A stretch of 64,000 nt of DNA from Cercis canadensis (taxonomy: Eukaryota; Streptophyta; Magnoliopsida; Fabales; Fabaceae), in contig QAOA01008484.1 in assembly GCA_003255065.1 (NCBI GenBank), positions 105,259 through 169,258 of the forward strand, in the 5' to 3' direction. The notes below the pieces were generated by a model. The model was not told where the DNA came from. It searched no databases and was given only the letters and a program-made list of their open reading frames with translations. The translations under genes were made by a program, and so were the position numbers. Of the stretch, positions 21,400 through 32,996 are shown piece by piece. Position 1 is the stretch's first letter; each line of letters opens with the position of its first letter.

Positions 21400-24300
21400 C
21401 AACCTATCTTCAAACAAGAAAAGGCAGTACAGGAGAAGGACTGACTGGTGGAAACCAAACAGCTCTTCTTGGGTAGTTTGTAGGTTTTTTGGCTGAATCT
21501 GATCGTGTACCTCAAGGAGATATTCCAGGTATTATGTGTGCTCTTTCAACTACTCTAAATGTTAGTCATTCTCATGAATTTTGGATCATAGACTCAGGTG
21601 CCACTGATCACATGACAAACCAACATTCAGAGCTATGCAATTTTGAAAGCTACACTAAACCATCTCTAGTTTCTATAGCAAATGGTAGAGGTGTACCAGT
21701 TCTAGGAAGAGGGAAAATTTAAATTAATTTCAGAGAATGTTGAGTCCATAGCTTTATATGTTCCATCCTTTCCTTTTCAATTATTGTCTGTAGGAAGGAT
21801 TACAAATTCTCTCAACTGTCTTGCAATTTTCTCTCCTCACAATGTTATTTTTTAGGTTCTAACCACCAAGAAGCTGATTGGTGAAGGTCACTACCTAAAT
21901 GGGCTGTATTATTTTTCAATGGATCTGAATGTTCCAAAAGGATTCCAAGTCCATTCAAATCTAGAACATCAATTATGGCACCAATATCTACCTCATCCCT
22001 CTGAATATGTTTTGTCCACCTTGTTTCCTAGTTTATGCAAATTCTCACTTATATGTGAAATATGTCATTTGTCCAAATTTACTAGACTTCCTTTTAATTC
22101 TTCCATGTCTAGAGCTAGAAAGCTTTTTGAAATGGTGCACTCTGATGTTTGGGGACTGCACCTCTAGAATCTTTTGATGGCTATAGGTACTATATTACTT
22201 TTGTTGATGATTTTTCAAGAGTAACTTGGTTGTATCTCCTAAAATTCAAAAGTGAAGTCATGGATGCTTTCAAGAATTTTCATAATCTTGTCATAAACCA
22301 GTTTTCATCTCAAATTCACATACTAAGGTCTGACAATGGCACTGAATATACATCCAAAAACATGACTGACTATTTGAGCAGTCATGGCATTATGCATCAA
22401 ACAAGCTATGTAGGTACTCCTCAGCAAAATGGAATTGCCGAAAGGAAGAATAAGGATCTAGTTGAAAAAACCAGGGCTCTAATGTTACAAATGAATGTGC
22501 CTAAGAGATTTTGGTCTCAAGGAGTTCTTGTAGCAATCTATCTTATCAACAGATTGCCTAGTCGTGTTCTGGATTCAAAATCTCCACATGAGGTCATGCA
22601 AAATAAAAAAAATTAACCTTTCCCATCTAAGAACCTTTGGCTGTACTTGTTATGCTCATATCCAATCCCATCACCAAGACAAACTAGATCCCAAAGCAGT
22701 CAAATGTGTTTTCATGGGTTACTCCTCCACTTAAAAAGGTTACAAATGATACAATCCATCTTCTAGAAAGCTGTTTGTTTCAAGATATGTAAGATTTGAT
22801 GAGACCAAACCTTATTTCAACAAAATATCAAATCAAAATCGTCAGGGGGAACACTTACTAGATTTGTTTCCATTACCAACTATAGTGGAATCTAGTGACC
22901 ATGTACTTTCAGTACCTCATGACAGTAATTCTTGTGCAACCAGTATTGACAGCATGATTGTTGTAGATGAAGCTAAAGTCGCAGAAACACAAGTGGTTTC
23001 TCATGACAATAACACTTTAGCTATAGAAGAGAGTGGAGTTGAACCTTCTGTAGTCTCAGCTCAACCTCGAAGGAATCCAACTAGAGATAAACATCCACCA
23101 TTAAGACTGCAAGACTATGCAACATACAATCTTGAAGCATTAGGAGATTGCAGTCAGGGACTCAGTGTGAAGAATCAAGCAAATAGAAGCTCTCAGGGGA
23201 GCCATCGCCAGAGTCACAATGCCCAGCACCAGCGACGCAGCCCCCAGCGCCAGGCACCCTGAGCCAGACAATTTCTCTAGTAAGCTAGCGCTCAGCGCTG
23301 GTTCATCAGCACCCAATGCTAGCAACAAAGAAGCATCATTACCTCTCTGCTTGTCAAGCGCTCAGCGCTGGAATCGCAGCGCCCAGCGCCAGGTACCCAA
23401 TCCACAAATTTGTAAATTACTCAAAATTCTCTCACTCTCATGCAGCTTTTCTTACTAAGCTGTCAAATGAAAGTGAACTAAGAAATTTTGAAGAAGTTAA
23501 TCTTCAAGATGTTTGGAGGCTAGCCATGGAAGAAGAACTTCAGACTTTGGAAGAAAATAAAACCTGGAGTGTCGTTCAGCTTCCAAAAGGAAAGAAGGTT
23601 GTTGGCAGTAGGTGGATCTATAAAACCAAGTTTAATTCTGATGGTTCAATTGAAAGACACAAGGCAAGATTGGTGGCTCGTGGTTTTAGTCAAACATTTG
23701 GAGTTGATTATAAGGAGACATTTGCTCCAGTGGCTAAGATGAGTACAGTCAGAGTTCTGTTATCTATTGCAGTAAATCATGAGTGGCCTTTGTATCAAAT
23801 GGATGTAAAAAATGCTTTCTTGCATGGAGATCTTAAAGAGGAAGTTTACATGAAATTGTCTCCTGGTCATCCACAAGCTCAGAATTCAAGTATGGTCTGC
23901 AAGCTTCACAAATCCATTTATGGATTGAAACAATCTCCACGTGCTTGGTATGCCAAGCTTAGCTCTGTCCTTGAAGAGTTTGGTTTCAAGAGAAGTCAAG
24001 CTGATTCTTCCTTGTTTGTTTGAACTGGATTAGTTGGTAAATTAGTTGTCCTAATCTATGTTGATGATATCATCATCACGGGTGATAATATTGATGAGAT
24101 TAATACTCTTAAGCATTCTCTTCATCATAAATTTTCCATTAAAGACTTAGGAGTATTAAAATACTTCCTTAGGATTGAAATGGCTACTTCTTCCAAGGGA
24201 CTATTTTTAAGTCAAAGGAAATATGTGATTGATTTGCTTCAAGAAGTGCAGATGATAGATTGCAAACCAACTCGTACCCCACTTGATAGCAAACTGAAGT

Positions 24301-25010
24301 TGGACTTAGAAGGTAAATCTCTCAGCAACATAAGTTACTACCAAAGACTGGTGGGTAAGCTTATATATCTCACCATTACTAGACCCAATATAACTTATGC
24401 AGTCAGCCTTGTAAGCCAATTCATGCATGCACCCACTGAAGCTCACTTAAACGTTGTTAAAAGGATTCTCAGATACCTCAAGAGCTTCATTGGCCAGGGA
24501 ATCATCATGAAGAACAATGGTCAAACTGCCATCATGGTATACACTGATGTTGATTGGGCAGGGAATGCTATTGACAAAAAATCCACTACTGGCTACTGCA
24601 CCTTTGTTGGAGGGAACATCATGACATGGAATAGCAAAAAGTAAAATGTAATTGCTCGCTTAATTGCAGAAGCTGAGTATTGGGCCATGGCTTCCACTGC
24701 ATGTGAACTCATTTGGCTCAAGGGCCTTATCTCAGATTTGGGTTTCTCAAACAACAAACTGATGTTCCTCTTTTGTGACAATCAGGCAGCTATGCATATT
24801 GCCTTTAATCCTATGTTTCATGAACGTACCAAACACATTGAAGTTGATTGTCACTATGTTCATGAACAAGTTTAGTCCAAGGTAATTCAAACCGCATTCA
24901 CTCGTAGCCATGATCAACTTGCTGATGTTTTCACCAAGTCCCTTGCGTTCACTCAATTTCAACGCTTGCTCTCCAAGCTTGGATCAATTAATCTCCTTGA
25001 TCTAGCTTGA
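21400..25010 (+). pseudogene. copia protease-integrase-RT-RNase H pseudogene
   Basis: Protease with DSGATDHM (Asp codon 21591-21593). GAG-pre-integrase region at about 21919-22140 (LWHQYLPHPSEYV, CEICHLSKF). Integrase core 22149-22616 with FVDDFSRVTWLYLL, RSDNGTEY and GTPQQNGIAERKN. A degraded hinge follows (22620-23315). RT from about 23455 has ENKTWSVVQLP, YQMDVKNAFLHGDL, YGLKQSPRAWY and YVDD at 24057-24068. RNase H has YTDVDWAG and CDNQAAMHIA. Stops occur at 24021, 24642 and 24873. Frames shift near 21720, 22145, 22617 and in the hinge. The end LLDLA then stop overlaps the polypurine tract. Confidence 0.92.
23195..23395. repeat. GC-rich degenerate repeat in the copia hinge
   Basis: Several inverted and direct copies of CAGCGC/GCGCTG units (for example AGCGCTCAGCGCTGG at about 23287 and again at about 23358; CCCAGCGCCAGG at about 23247 and 23381) lie between integrase and RT. 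Base composition differs sharply from the flanking coding DNA, and the block coincides with a loss of reading frame. Confidence 0.7.
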
Positions 25011-25017
25011 GGGGGAG
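25009..25017 (+). other. Polypurine tract of the copia element
   Basis: GAGGGGGAG directly before the right LTR. Confidence 0.88.
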
Positions 25018-25314
25018 TATTGGAAGTATTGGTGGCTACCATGCTGCTATTCTGCTATGCTATTCTACTGTGCTACCATGCTGCTAGCTGTTGACCCCTC
25101 TTACACATTTGTAATCGGAGTTATCCTTGTTACTTGTAATCAGAGTTTTTCCTATTTGTAAGACTGTAGAGTATTGTCCAACAGTCCTTAGAGTGACCAA
25201 TGGTTATTAACTTGGTCAATAGATATTAGCCATTACCAATACATGCATATATACCCTTGTAATCTTGTAAAGAAATATATGAGAGAAACGTTATTCTTTC
25301 TATCACTTTCTTCA
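25018..25314 (+). repeat. Right LTR of the copia element, 297 bp
   Basis: Starts TATTGGAAGTATTGG and ends ACTTTCTTCA; it is followed by the target duplicate TTAAT (25315-25319). It differs from the left LTR by the number of CTGC-rich units and scattered substitutions, so the insertion is not recent. Confidence 0.9.
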
Positions 25315-25319
25315 TTAAT

Positions 25320-25588
25320 GCTTGTATTTCAGCGGCTCGACAGAGATCTTTACCAGCTCATCTTTTTTGAGATAAGCTAGTTTTTTTTTGGCTTCTTTAT
25401 TTGTGGGTGTTAACTCATGGGTTTTTTTAGAGGGATTTCTATATCAGATATGCAAAGGGACTGCAGGGTCGACATGATTGATGCTTCTTCCTCTTTTATT
25501 TTCTTTATATTCATGTGTTTTTCTTGAGTAGGATTTGTGAATATGCTCTGTATTTCCTTTCTCTTAATGTCATTTATAAAAAAAAAAG
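25320..25588 (+). mobile_element. LINE 3'-end remnant, right half with poly(A)
   Basis: Continues the fragment at 11539-11627. It encodes a SFFLASLFVGV segment resembling the tail of plant LINE ORF2 proteins, then a stop, a short 3' UTR and an A-rich tail (25569-25598). It sits in the intron of the oxidoreductase pseudogene in the same orientation. Confidence 0.6.
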
Positions 25589-25599
25589 GAAAAAAAAAC

Positions 25600-26254
25600 C
25601 ATCGTGGTTGTTTTCATTTATTTATTATTTATGAAATTTATGTATGTTATATCTAAGAAAAAAAGTTAAATTTAAGTTTAGAGAAGCATTTAGAAAATAT
25701 TTATTCCTAATAGATACTAAGAGGTGCATTATTGGGCATTCCAGACACAGGATAGATAAGGGTGGTTTTCGACCCTAGCACTGGTGCTGTACCATCATAA
25801 ATGGTGACACATGATGCATTTCAAGCTACCATTTCCACCCATGATGATCCAGTTAAAGGCATTGAACAACTACCAGGTTGACCATTTTCTGGTTAACTGC
25901 CCAGGCAATGTTGGGTTTGGCTGCCTCTGGCCATTTCAACTTAAAAGGGGTTGGCCACACCAGTTTGCTTTCTGGAACATTCTTATTACTCTATTTTATG
26001 GAGGAGGATTGTTGTGTTATGTGTCTCTGTCTGAGGTCTAGAATAACATATGGGTGTTTGCAAGATTTGGGGGGAGGCTAGTAGTAACATAGATGAAGGA
26101 ACATGATTGCTGCATGAAATTGAGCAAATGCATGTAACAGTTGTACATGTTCAAAATTCACAATCTTGTGTAGTTCATGTACCATTGTATTTTTATCTTG
26201 CTATTCATAAAAATTCCAAATCATTTTATCTCAGTTTTGTATGCTGAATGACAA
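25600..26254 (+). other. Distal intron of the oxidoreductase pseudogene
   Basis: Intron sequence with no other supported feature. It ends ...ATGACAA where a CAG acceptor is expected. An alternative AG at 26233-26234 would add a stretch out of frame with an immediate stop. Confidence 0.55.
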
Positions 26255-26944
26255 TATGGAGGTGGACTAGCTGAATTTGTTGTGGCTAAGGAGAGCTTAA
26301 CAATAGCCAGACCATCTAAAGTCTTAGCTGTTGAAGGTTCGGCTTTATCTTTTGCTGGTCTGACTACTCATGAGGCTCTCACTCGAATTGCAGGAGTCAA
26401 GCTTGACAAAACAGGACAACCAAAAAACATTCTACTGACTGCTACTTTAGGTGGTGTGGGTCAATATGCAATTCAAATGGCTAAGCTAGGAAACACACAT
26501 GTGACAACCATTTGTTGTGCCCGCAACATCGACCTAGTTAAGAGCTTGGGTGCCGATGAAGTTCTTGACTATAAGACTCAAGATGGGGCAGACCTAAGGA
26601 ATCCGTCTGGTAAGAAATATGATGCGGTGGTACATTGCGCTACTGGCATACCTTGGTCAACCTTTGAGCCAATTTTAACTAAGAATGGGAAGGTGATATA
26701 TTTAGCGCCTAGCTTGAGTACATAGATGACTTTTTCTCTAAATAAATTAACATTCTCCAAGAAGCAGCTAGTGCCATTATTTGTAATTTCCAAGTGTGAG
26801 AACTTGAATTATCTAGTTAACTTGGTGAAGGATGAGAAGCTTAAGACTATTATCGACTCCACGTATCCTTTAAGCAATGCTGAAGATGCCTGGGCTAAGA
26901 GTATTGATGGGCATGCCGCTGGAAAAATCATTGTGGAGCCATAA
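26255..26944 (+). pseudogene. Quinone-oxidoreductase-like (CEQORH family) pseudogene, last exon
   Basis: Encodes GGGLAEFVVAKESLTIARPS, then the zinc-free MDR nucleotide-binding region with GGVGQYAIQMAKL (glycine-rich NADPH loop), ARNIDLVKSLGADEVLDYKT, YDAVVHCATGIPWSTFEP and the C-terminus DAWAKSIDGHAAGKIIVEP. The family protein reduces quinones or reactive carbonyls with NADPH. Here an in-frame TAG at 26723-26725 truncates about 72 residues, and the acceptor before the exon is AA rather than AG. The downstream frame stays open, so the lesions look young. Exon phase fits the exon at 11188-11279. With a 14-kb insertion stack in the intron, a functional transcript is unlikely. Confidence 0.92.
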
Positions 26945-27609
26945 AGAGAGTTTGCTCGCAATTGCTGTACTTATATGTAATTGTGCAGGGTTTGTGTAAG
27001 GTCATGTAGATATGGACAACAAGGCATATCAGAATGTAAGGATTTTGATGACATACTATTTTCTTTTGAACTATTTTAGCTGGTTTGTAGATATCACATG
27101 GCTTTATTGTTGAACTTCTTTTTTATCTCCTACTTCTGTTTGAATCTTCTAGGAGGGGTTTTAAGTAAAAACCCAATGAAGTCTAGGGTTTTCAAGTTAA
27201 AAACCCAGTTAAAACACAGAAAAGTTTAAAGATTTTACATACCTCTTACCACAAATTTGTTTCTGCTCATCTTTCTTTTTCCTAAAGGCAGATACAGTAG
27301 AAATAAAATTTAGATTACTTAGATTACTTCCAAATAAATAGATATTTGAGTGTTTCATTTTTTCTACTAAATAATCATTGAAAAAATAAAAATTGCATAG
27401 AGACATGATGTGTGAAGTCATTGATGAGGAGAATTTATGGGTAATATGAAGAGCAAAAGGTTACGTTAGTATTTGAAAGATATAACAAAAATCTCTTAAG
27501 TCTCTGAAAGTTCAAAAAGTCTATCAAATTAGTCCTCTTTAGGGACCCAAGTGATAGTAAAAAAGGACTCAATTAAACTCATGATCTACGCTATTAACCT
27601 TTATATTTT
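26945..27609 (+). other. 3' flank of the oxidoreductase pseudogene
   Basis: Probable 3' UTR up to about 27200 (T-rich, with no clear AATAAA), then A+T-rich DNA. No gene seen. Confidence 0.5.
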
Positions 27610-27987
27610 CTCTATTCTAAGTTTCCTTCAGGTCAAGTTGAATTCTTATGGATAACCTCAGAATATCCTCTACACCTTCAAAAACCACATTATTTTGCAG
27701 TTCCCAAATTCTCTTCAAAGTGGTTGCTAGAAATAACGCCATTTCTACTTCTTGATGATCCTCTCCTATGTGAAGCAATTTGCAAATAGTTGTTATTGCT
27801 GATGAGGAGCTTTGATTCTCCACCCTCATTCTTTTGAATTGGAATCACAAAAGTCTAGTAATACTGCATTTCTCAATCAAATGGATAGGACTTTCACTAC
27901 CTGCTCCACAAAGAGGGCATGTATCATCATTGACAACCTGAATCTGCAAAAGCTTACTCCTGGTTGGTAGTTGACGATGCATGTGTT
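27610..27987 (-). mobile_element. LINE ORF2 C-terminal fragment (zinc-binding region)
   Basis: The minus strand reads LPTRSKLLQIQ, then CPLCGAGSESPIHLIEKC, the zf-RVT signature that follows reverse transcriptase in plant L1-type LINEs. After a stop or frame break the ORF2 tail continues (27829 down to 27617) as ALFLATTLKRIWELQNNVVF. No poly(A) or target duplication was recognised. Confidence 0.75.
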
Positions 27988-28189
27988 GATGACTAGGTTG
28001 GCATGTGTGGGTTGGAGGTCGGGTATTTGAGTAAGTATATGCACAAATAGTGCATTGGGTGTGTTAATGCCTAGATTCCAATGCCCAAGTTAATAGTTGT
28101 GCTAAGTTGGTAAAGTGCAATAAATGAGGAAGATTCCGAATCTCTTTTCAAGCAATTGGAAAGTTTGCAAAACCTTGAAAAAATATGAA
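27988..28189. other. Unassigned junction sequence
   Basis: About 200 bp between the LINE fragment and the mitochondrial-like block. I could not assign it to either. Confidence 0.4.
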
Positions 28190-31100
28190 CTGTCGAGCTA
28201 CTCTTGTGGGGTTGTATCATACTAAAGTGCCTCTAACTTGTCCCATACCATCTTTATATATTACATACTATGCCCTTCTCAGGTACCTTTTGGTGTACAT
28301 TCTTACGAAGTCCAGCATGTCCTCCTTGGTGACCTCTTCACTACCTCTTAACAATAAACTAGGAGAAGTGCAACAAGGCCAAAGATAGGTTAGCACTAGC
28401 TAGTGTTAGAGAGCTTGCTTGATGAGCGCAGGCTAGACTGAGTTCCACTTCCATACTCCAGTTTACAAAGGGCTAATGGCTTGTTTCCTAAGTTCATAGC
28501 TCAAGTTTACCTTAGCAACAACAAACCTTACTTAACTAGTGCTACCTTTAGCAAGCAAGTTAGCTACAGCTTAGCTACTTTACTCTAACTTTTAAGCAAG
28601 TAAACTACCTTTTATGTATGCCATTTGATTAATTAAAGTTCTGTGCTACTCGCCACTCCCCGAGGCCAAGGACGGGGTTGAACCGTCATTCCAAGATTTG
28701 CAGTCCGATACATTTCCATTATGTTACCTATCCAAACCCGCCACCTCATGTGCCAAAGTCAAATGGTTGTTCTTCCTTACCTTAGCAAGTAAGCAAGTAA
28801 ACTACCTTCCTTGCTCCCTCTTTTTCTACATATCCGGTGGCGGAAGGAGCACTCTATATGACCAATGGCGGGTTACTAGAGAAGAGGGAACAACTTCTTT
28901 TCCCTTGCCTTGCTCAATTTTCCTTTTCTGATATAGAGGCCAGAAGGTTGCTTCCTCCATATGTTTAGGCAAAGAACATCTAGAAGCTAGCTTTTTTCTT
29001 GTAAACAACCATGTCTATATAATATACTCAAATTTTGCTTATCAAAGTGGTCTTATTAAAAGTAAATAAGCAACAAGTTCTGTTCCAAGTGACATGGCTT
29101 TTCACTATTCCTTTCTAGAGAAGGTTGCTCATCCAGCCTAGCATATCCATTATTTATGCAGCAATGCGATGCAGCTAAATAACGGAAGCCCCTACTTTTT
29201 TAAGGTATAGGTTGGGGAAAACTCCAAATGAGAAAGGGCAATCTTCTTCCATATTAAGTTTTAGAAATGGGCACCTCTACTATACCCCTAAATTACAAGC
29301 TAGTGTACAACGACTTTTCAACTATTGTTGCTTGCTGCTTTTTGCGGGCTCGAAAATCTCTCTTTCACCTCTCCTCCATGTCTCCATTTTGGTTGATTCA
29401 CTTCTTCCTTTGCACAAGTGCTTGGTTTGCCCCTTGTTGTGTTGCATTTTGTGATCCTCTGCTTCAGTTTTCATTTTTTGGGTAGTTGGGATTTGATGTT
29501 GATTTTTGATTTATTTAAATGCTAGCTCTAGGTTTTAGGCAGCCCATTTGGTTAGTTCAGCTATTACTGTTGGAAGCCCCTACGGTTGTTCAGCTGCGTA
29601 CTCCCAATCCACGTAATTCACACTCCCAAAGCATATTTATTTTTCACATTTCATTTTCCTTTCCTTCATTTTTCTTTCTACCCATAGGTCGGGTTCGTAG
29701 AGATGTTTGCTTGGGGAGATTGGTGCTCCTAAGGTATGCCCTTCCGGTGGGTTGTTATATTCTTTGTCTATTCCATCCAGTGCCCGCACTGCGTCAGAAA
29801 ATCTTCGTCTTCGATCTCTCTTCACAAATCAATAAAGAAGTATAATAGTTTATCTCAACATATGTCTTTTAAGTCATTGATCTCATATCTATTAGCAGGG
29901 GGTCTATGTTCACTATTAAGCCTATGCCCATCCATTCCTTTCAAGCTTGATCCTGCCCTTAGACTCGTTCATTGTTTGACTGAACTCGTTGGCTCCATGC
30001 TTTATTCGGTCGGAACATGGTTTGAGAACCTTCTCTCATAGATTCCTTTCACCAAGTCATCGCCAACAGTAAGCTCTTATCCCTGGGTGTGGTGTCAAAG
30101 GGTGAGTTCTTGTCTTGCCTAAAAACTTTCTTTATTCTCATTAAAGAAAGACTCTCCCACGACAAGGTTTTACGCATAAAGCCAACTGCTTTCTTTATAT
30201 CGCTTGCCCTCTAGTGCCTTTATTTTGGTTGGGGCTTGTCCCGGGGCTTAGACCACTTGAGTTATATTTTATAATCTCGAAGGTAGTCAACGTTTTAGGC
30301 ATTCCTCTCCTATTAGACTTGTAAATCCTTTTCTATTTTTCCTTCTCTCTTCCAGTTCTCTCCCTTTACTTTATTTTACAGGGGCAAAAAATACCACTCT
30401 ATCAACAACAATAATACAGTAGCAATTCAGTATCAAATGGTCTGAGCTTGGAAGCAACCTATTATCTGTCGATAGGCAAGAACAAACTACTATCAGCTGC
30501 TTTGTCTATTTATTCTATTATGAATGGCTTAGAGACATCAGAGAAAGACAATCATCTCTATTCGAGTATGATCATAGCTTCATTCATTCGTTGAACCTTG
30601 GGGATAACCATTAGCATTGAGGTCAATCACCACACCACCTCTATCATACATACGACATTACATGACGTGAGAGTACATGGTCAACACACACCAAAAGCGC
30701 CTACCTTCAGCTTGCAACCAATACAACCATAACCTAACTTGCACGAGATTCAACAACCCTTACTCTAGGTCTAGAGTTTACGTTTTCTAAATTTGGATGA
30801 TGATGTGCCTACATTCTAACTCCCAGAGGGTGTAGAGCTAAGTTGTTCATTATCGTGTTCCAGATTCCCTCAAGGTATAGGGTTGGTATGTTGCATTTTG
30901 GAGAAGAAGTTGCAAGAAGTACAAAGTCCATGTTCTAGAAGGTTTTTGGACATGTGCATATAACTCACTTTCGACACGTAAGTATGGTAAGTCGTTTACA
31001 AACTTTGCTTCATGTATGGGTTGAACTGATCTTGGAGTAATCATTGACATGGGGGATTGTTTAATGTCTTCTGAGTGACCTAAGAATTGTTGGGCTAAAC

Positions 31101-32996
31101 ACTTGGATAGATTGTCAGTATTGAGATGAGTGATCCATTCCATAGATGTGAGGATTTTCAATGTGGAGGTGAGAACTGAGTTACTACAGCTTTAGGGTGC
31201 TATGATCCCCAGTTGCTCTCACCCATGATGGAGAGTGGTAAGGGAATAAGTAAGTTGTTGTTATGGGCCTTTTGCGTTTTTCTATGTCCTTAGGACCATT
31301 GCTAGTCAGCTGGGCTCTTCTAGCACCTTGTTAAAAAAATCTTTATTCTCACAAATACTGTGAAATTTGTTTGTGTGTAGACGCCTAGTCTACAGGGCTA
31401 AGAGTAGCTCACCTTGTGCTCTATCTCTAGTACTTGTACTCTATTTCTGTGAAGTCATATCTTCTTGCTAAAAGTCCTTACTGATGCAAGTGAATTGGAA
31501 TGATAAGTAGTTTATGGATTACTTGTCGTAAATAGTTCGTGTCTTCCTCTAAGGCAGTGTAATGCATGGCCTAGTGCCCTTTGCCACGTAAATCAAACGA
31601 GCTTTATCTCATAAGCGATTACCAATGTCACAATTGGAATTAGGAAAGGGAAGCTATGGAACTTTTGACTTGACTGTTGATGAGAACTGACCTTGTGCTT
31701 TCACTCCAGCTCCTATGCCATACCTTTTTCTTGAACCTATTGTCTTTTACCAACTCCCCTTAATAAACCACTAGTGGGTCAGCAGGTCTTTCGTATATGG
31801 AATGGCCAGCACCTATACCCGATTCCTAAACTTGCTCATGAAAGTGAAGATATTGGTGTCCACACAGCTGAAGGAACCAATAGTAAATTCTTCTCTTTCT
31901 TTACTTAATGCTTAAGCTAGTTCTGAAGGATCAAATAGGTCATGGCGCTTGGGGAGTCATTGAAACCAAGACTTTCGGTTTAGTGTATATTAAAAAAATA
32001 GAGTAAGGGAAGGAGCCTAGTAGAGTATTTGGCTAACTTACAGGCAGATCTAAAGGCAATTAAATTGTCACCTAAGTAGATGATGGATGAGACTCTGGAA
32101 TAGTGTCTTTCTGCAGAGGTTGCTTCTGACGGGTTTGTGACCAATTTGGTAAAAAAAACCCTAGTGAAAACTATGTTTGTATGTATTGTATAACCGCCAC
32201 TTCAAATCTATTGAATTAATGCAAGCAATGTTGTTCCCACATGCCTATTCATTCCGGATTCCTCAATTCATCTTATGCCTTAGATGTAAGAGCCCTAGCT
32301 GTTAGTTTCCTTCATTCAAGTATGGTGGCAAGGAATACAAAGTTTGAGTAGGCTTCATAGGTTTAAGAAGGTGAACAAAAAATCCTAGTGATTGAAGGTT
32401 AAAGTACTGAGTTAATATTCAAATGTCTATTCATGTGAGAACTTGACACCACCTTAGCCTTAGTCAGTAAGGGAAGGGGTGACTATTAGATAAGGATTAT
32501 GGAAGTTCACAGGAAGAGGTTAGTGGAAGAGATCATGTTTCCAAGGTTGGAGACCGAAGTAAACAATAAGCAAGAAAAGACACGGGAGTGGATCTGACAA
32601 GCATAATATTCATTCAATAGACAAGCTGGAGACTATGCACCACTCCAAAGTGCTAATAACTAAGTTGGAAAGAGAGCGAGGTAAGCCAGTTAAATCGACA
32701 AAGGAATCGGTCTAGTTACTAAGGGTTGAGTAGTGTTCGTTGATCAACTCTAGTCTTCGAGAGGAAATTCATGAGAGGCAGGCATTCAAAACAAAAAGGG
32801 ATTCAATAAGAAGTTATCCTATTAGGAATTATCTATCTGGTTCAGACTGGGTATTAATTAAAGGTTTTGAAGGGTCTTTATCCTTGGGCACTCTCCTTGA
32901 TTTAAGAATAAAGAATAATACGAAAAAAAAAAACCATTGTCCATGAACAGCCTTATTGTAAGGATGAAGGCAATGCAATGTTTGGCTTGGGAAGAG
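28190..32996. other. Mitochondrial-like DNA (NUMT), block 1
   Basis: Contains a mitochondrial-type trnC(GCA) (28663-28733). The surrounding sequence has the balanced composition and short purine/pyrimidine phrases of plant mitochondrial spacer DNA, unlike the transposons around it. No mitochondrial protein gene or rRNA was recognised, so the extent is judged by character only. The left border (27988-28190) is approximate. The right border is the solo LTR at 32997. Confidence 0.6.
28663..28733 (-). tRNA. trnC: Mitochondrial-type trnC(GCA), probable NUMT pseudo-copy
   Basis: The minus-strand gene of 71 nt has acceptor ends GGATAGG / CTTGGCC, anticodon loop CTGCAAA (anticodon GCA) and a T arm of GACGG-TTCAACC-CCGTC with a perfect 5-bp stem. 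This matches the native plant mitochondrial tRNA-Cys, which is distinct from the plastid type. Relative to the form I know, the third acceptor base (C to A) and the conserved T-loop GACC (now AACC) are changed, consistent with decay in the nucleus. Confidence 0.8.

Larger units (their letters stand above)
11628..25314 (+). mobile_element. Ty1/copia LTR retrotransposon, decayed, itself interrupted
   Basis: Structure: left LTR 11628-11936, initiator-Met primer site, gag with CCHC knuckle, [insertion 13003-21394 plus its duplicated GTTCT], protease, integrase, RT, RNase H, polypurine tract, right LTR 25018-25314. The protease-integrase-RT order is diagnostic of Ty1/copia. Flanking TTAAT at 11623-11627 and 25315-25319 is an exact 5-bp target duplication. 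The target is a LINE remnant in an intron of the oxidoreductase pseudogene. The coding region carries many nonsense codons and several frame changes. Confidence 0.93.

Noticed and set aside
25811-26081. Plus-strand frames of 67-76 codons just before the last oxidoreductase exon
   Set aside because: They lie in intron sequence, show no motif, and the exon phase is explained without them.
29212-30041. Several plus-strand frames of 72-108 codons in the mitochondrial-like block
   Set aside because: No similarity to any mitochondrial or nuclear protein that I recognise; likely chance frames in spacer DNA.
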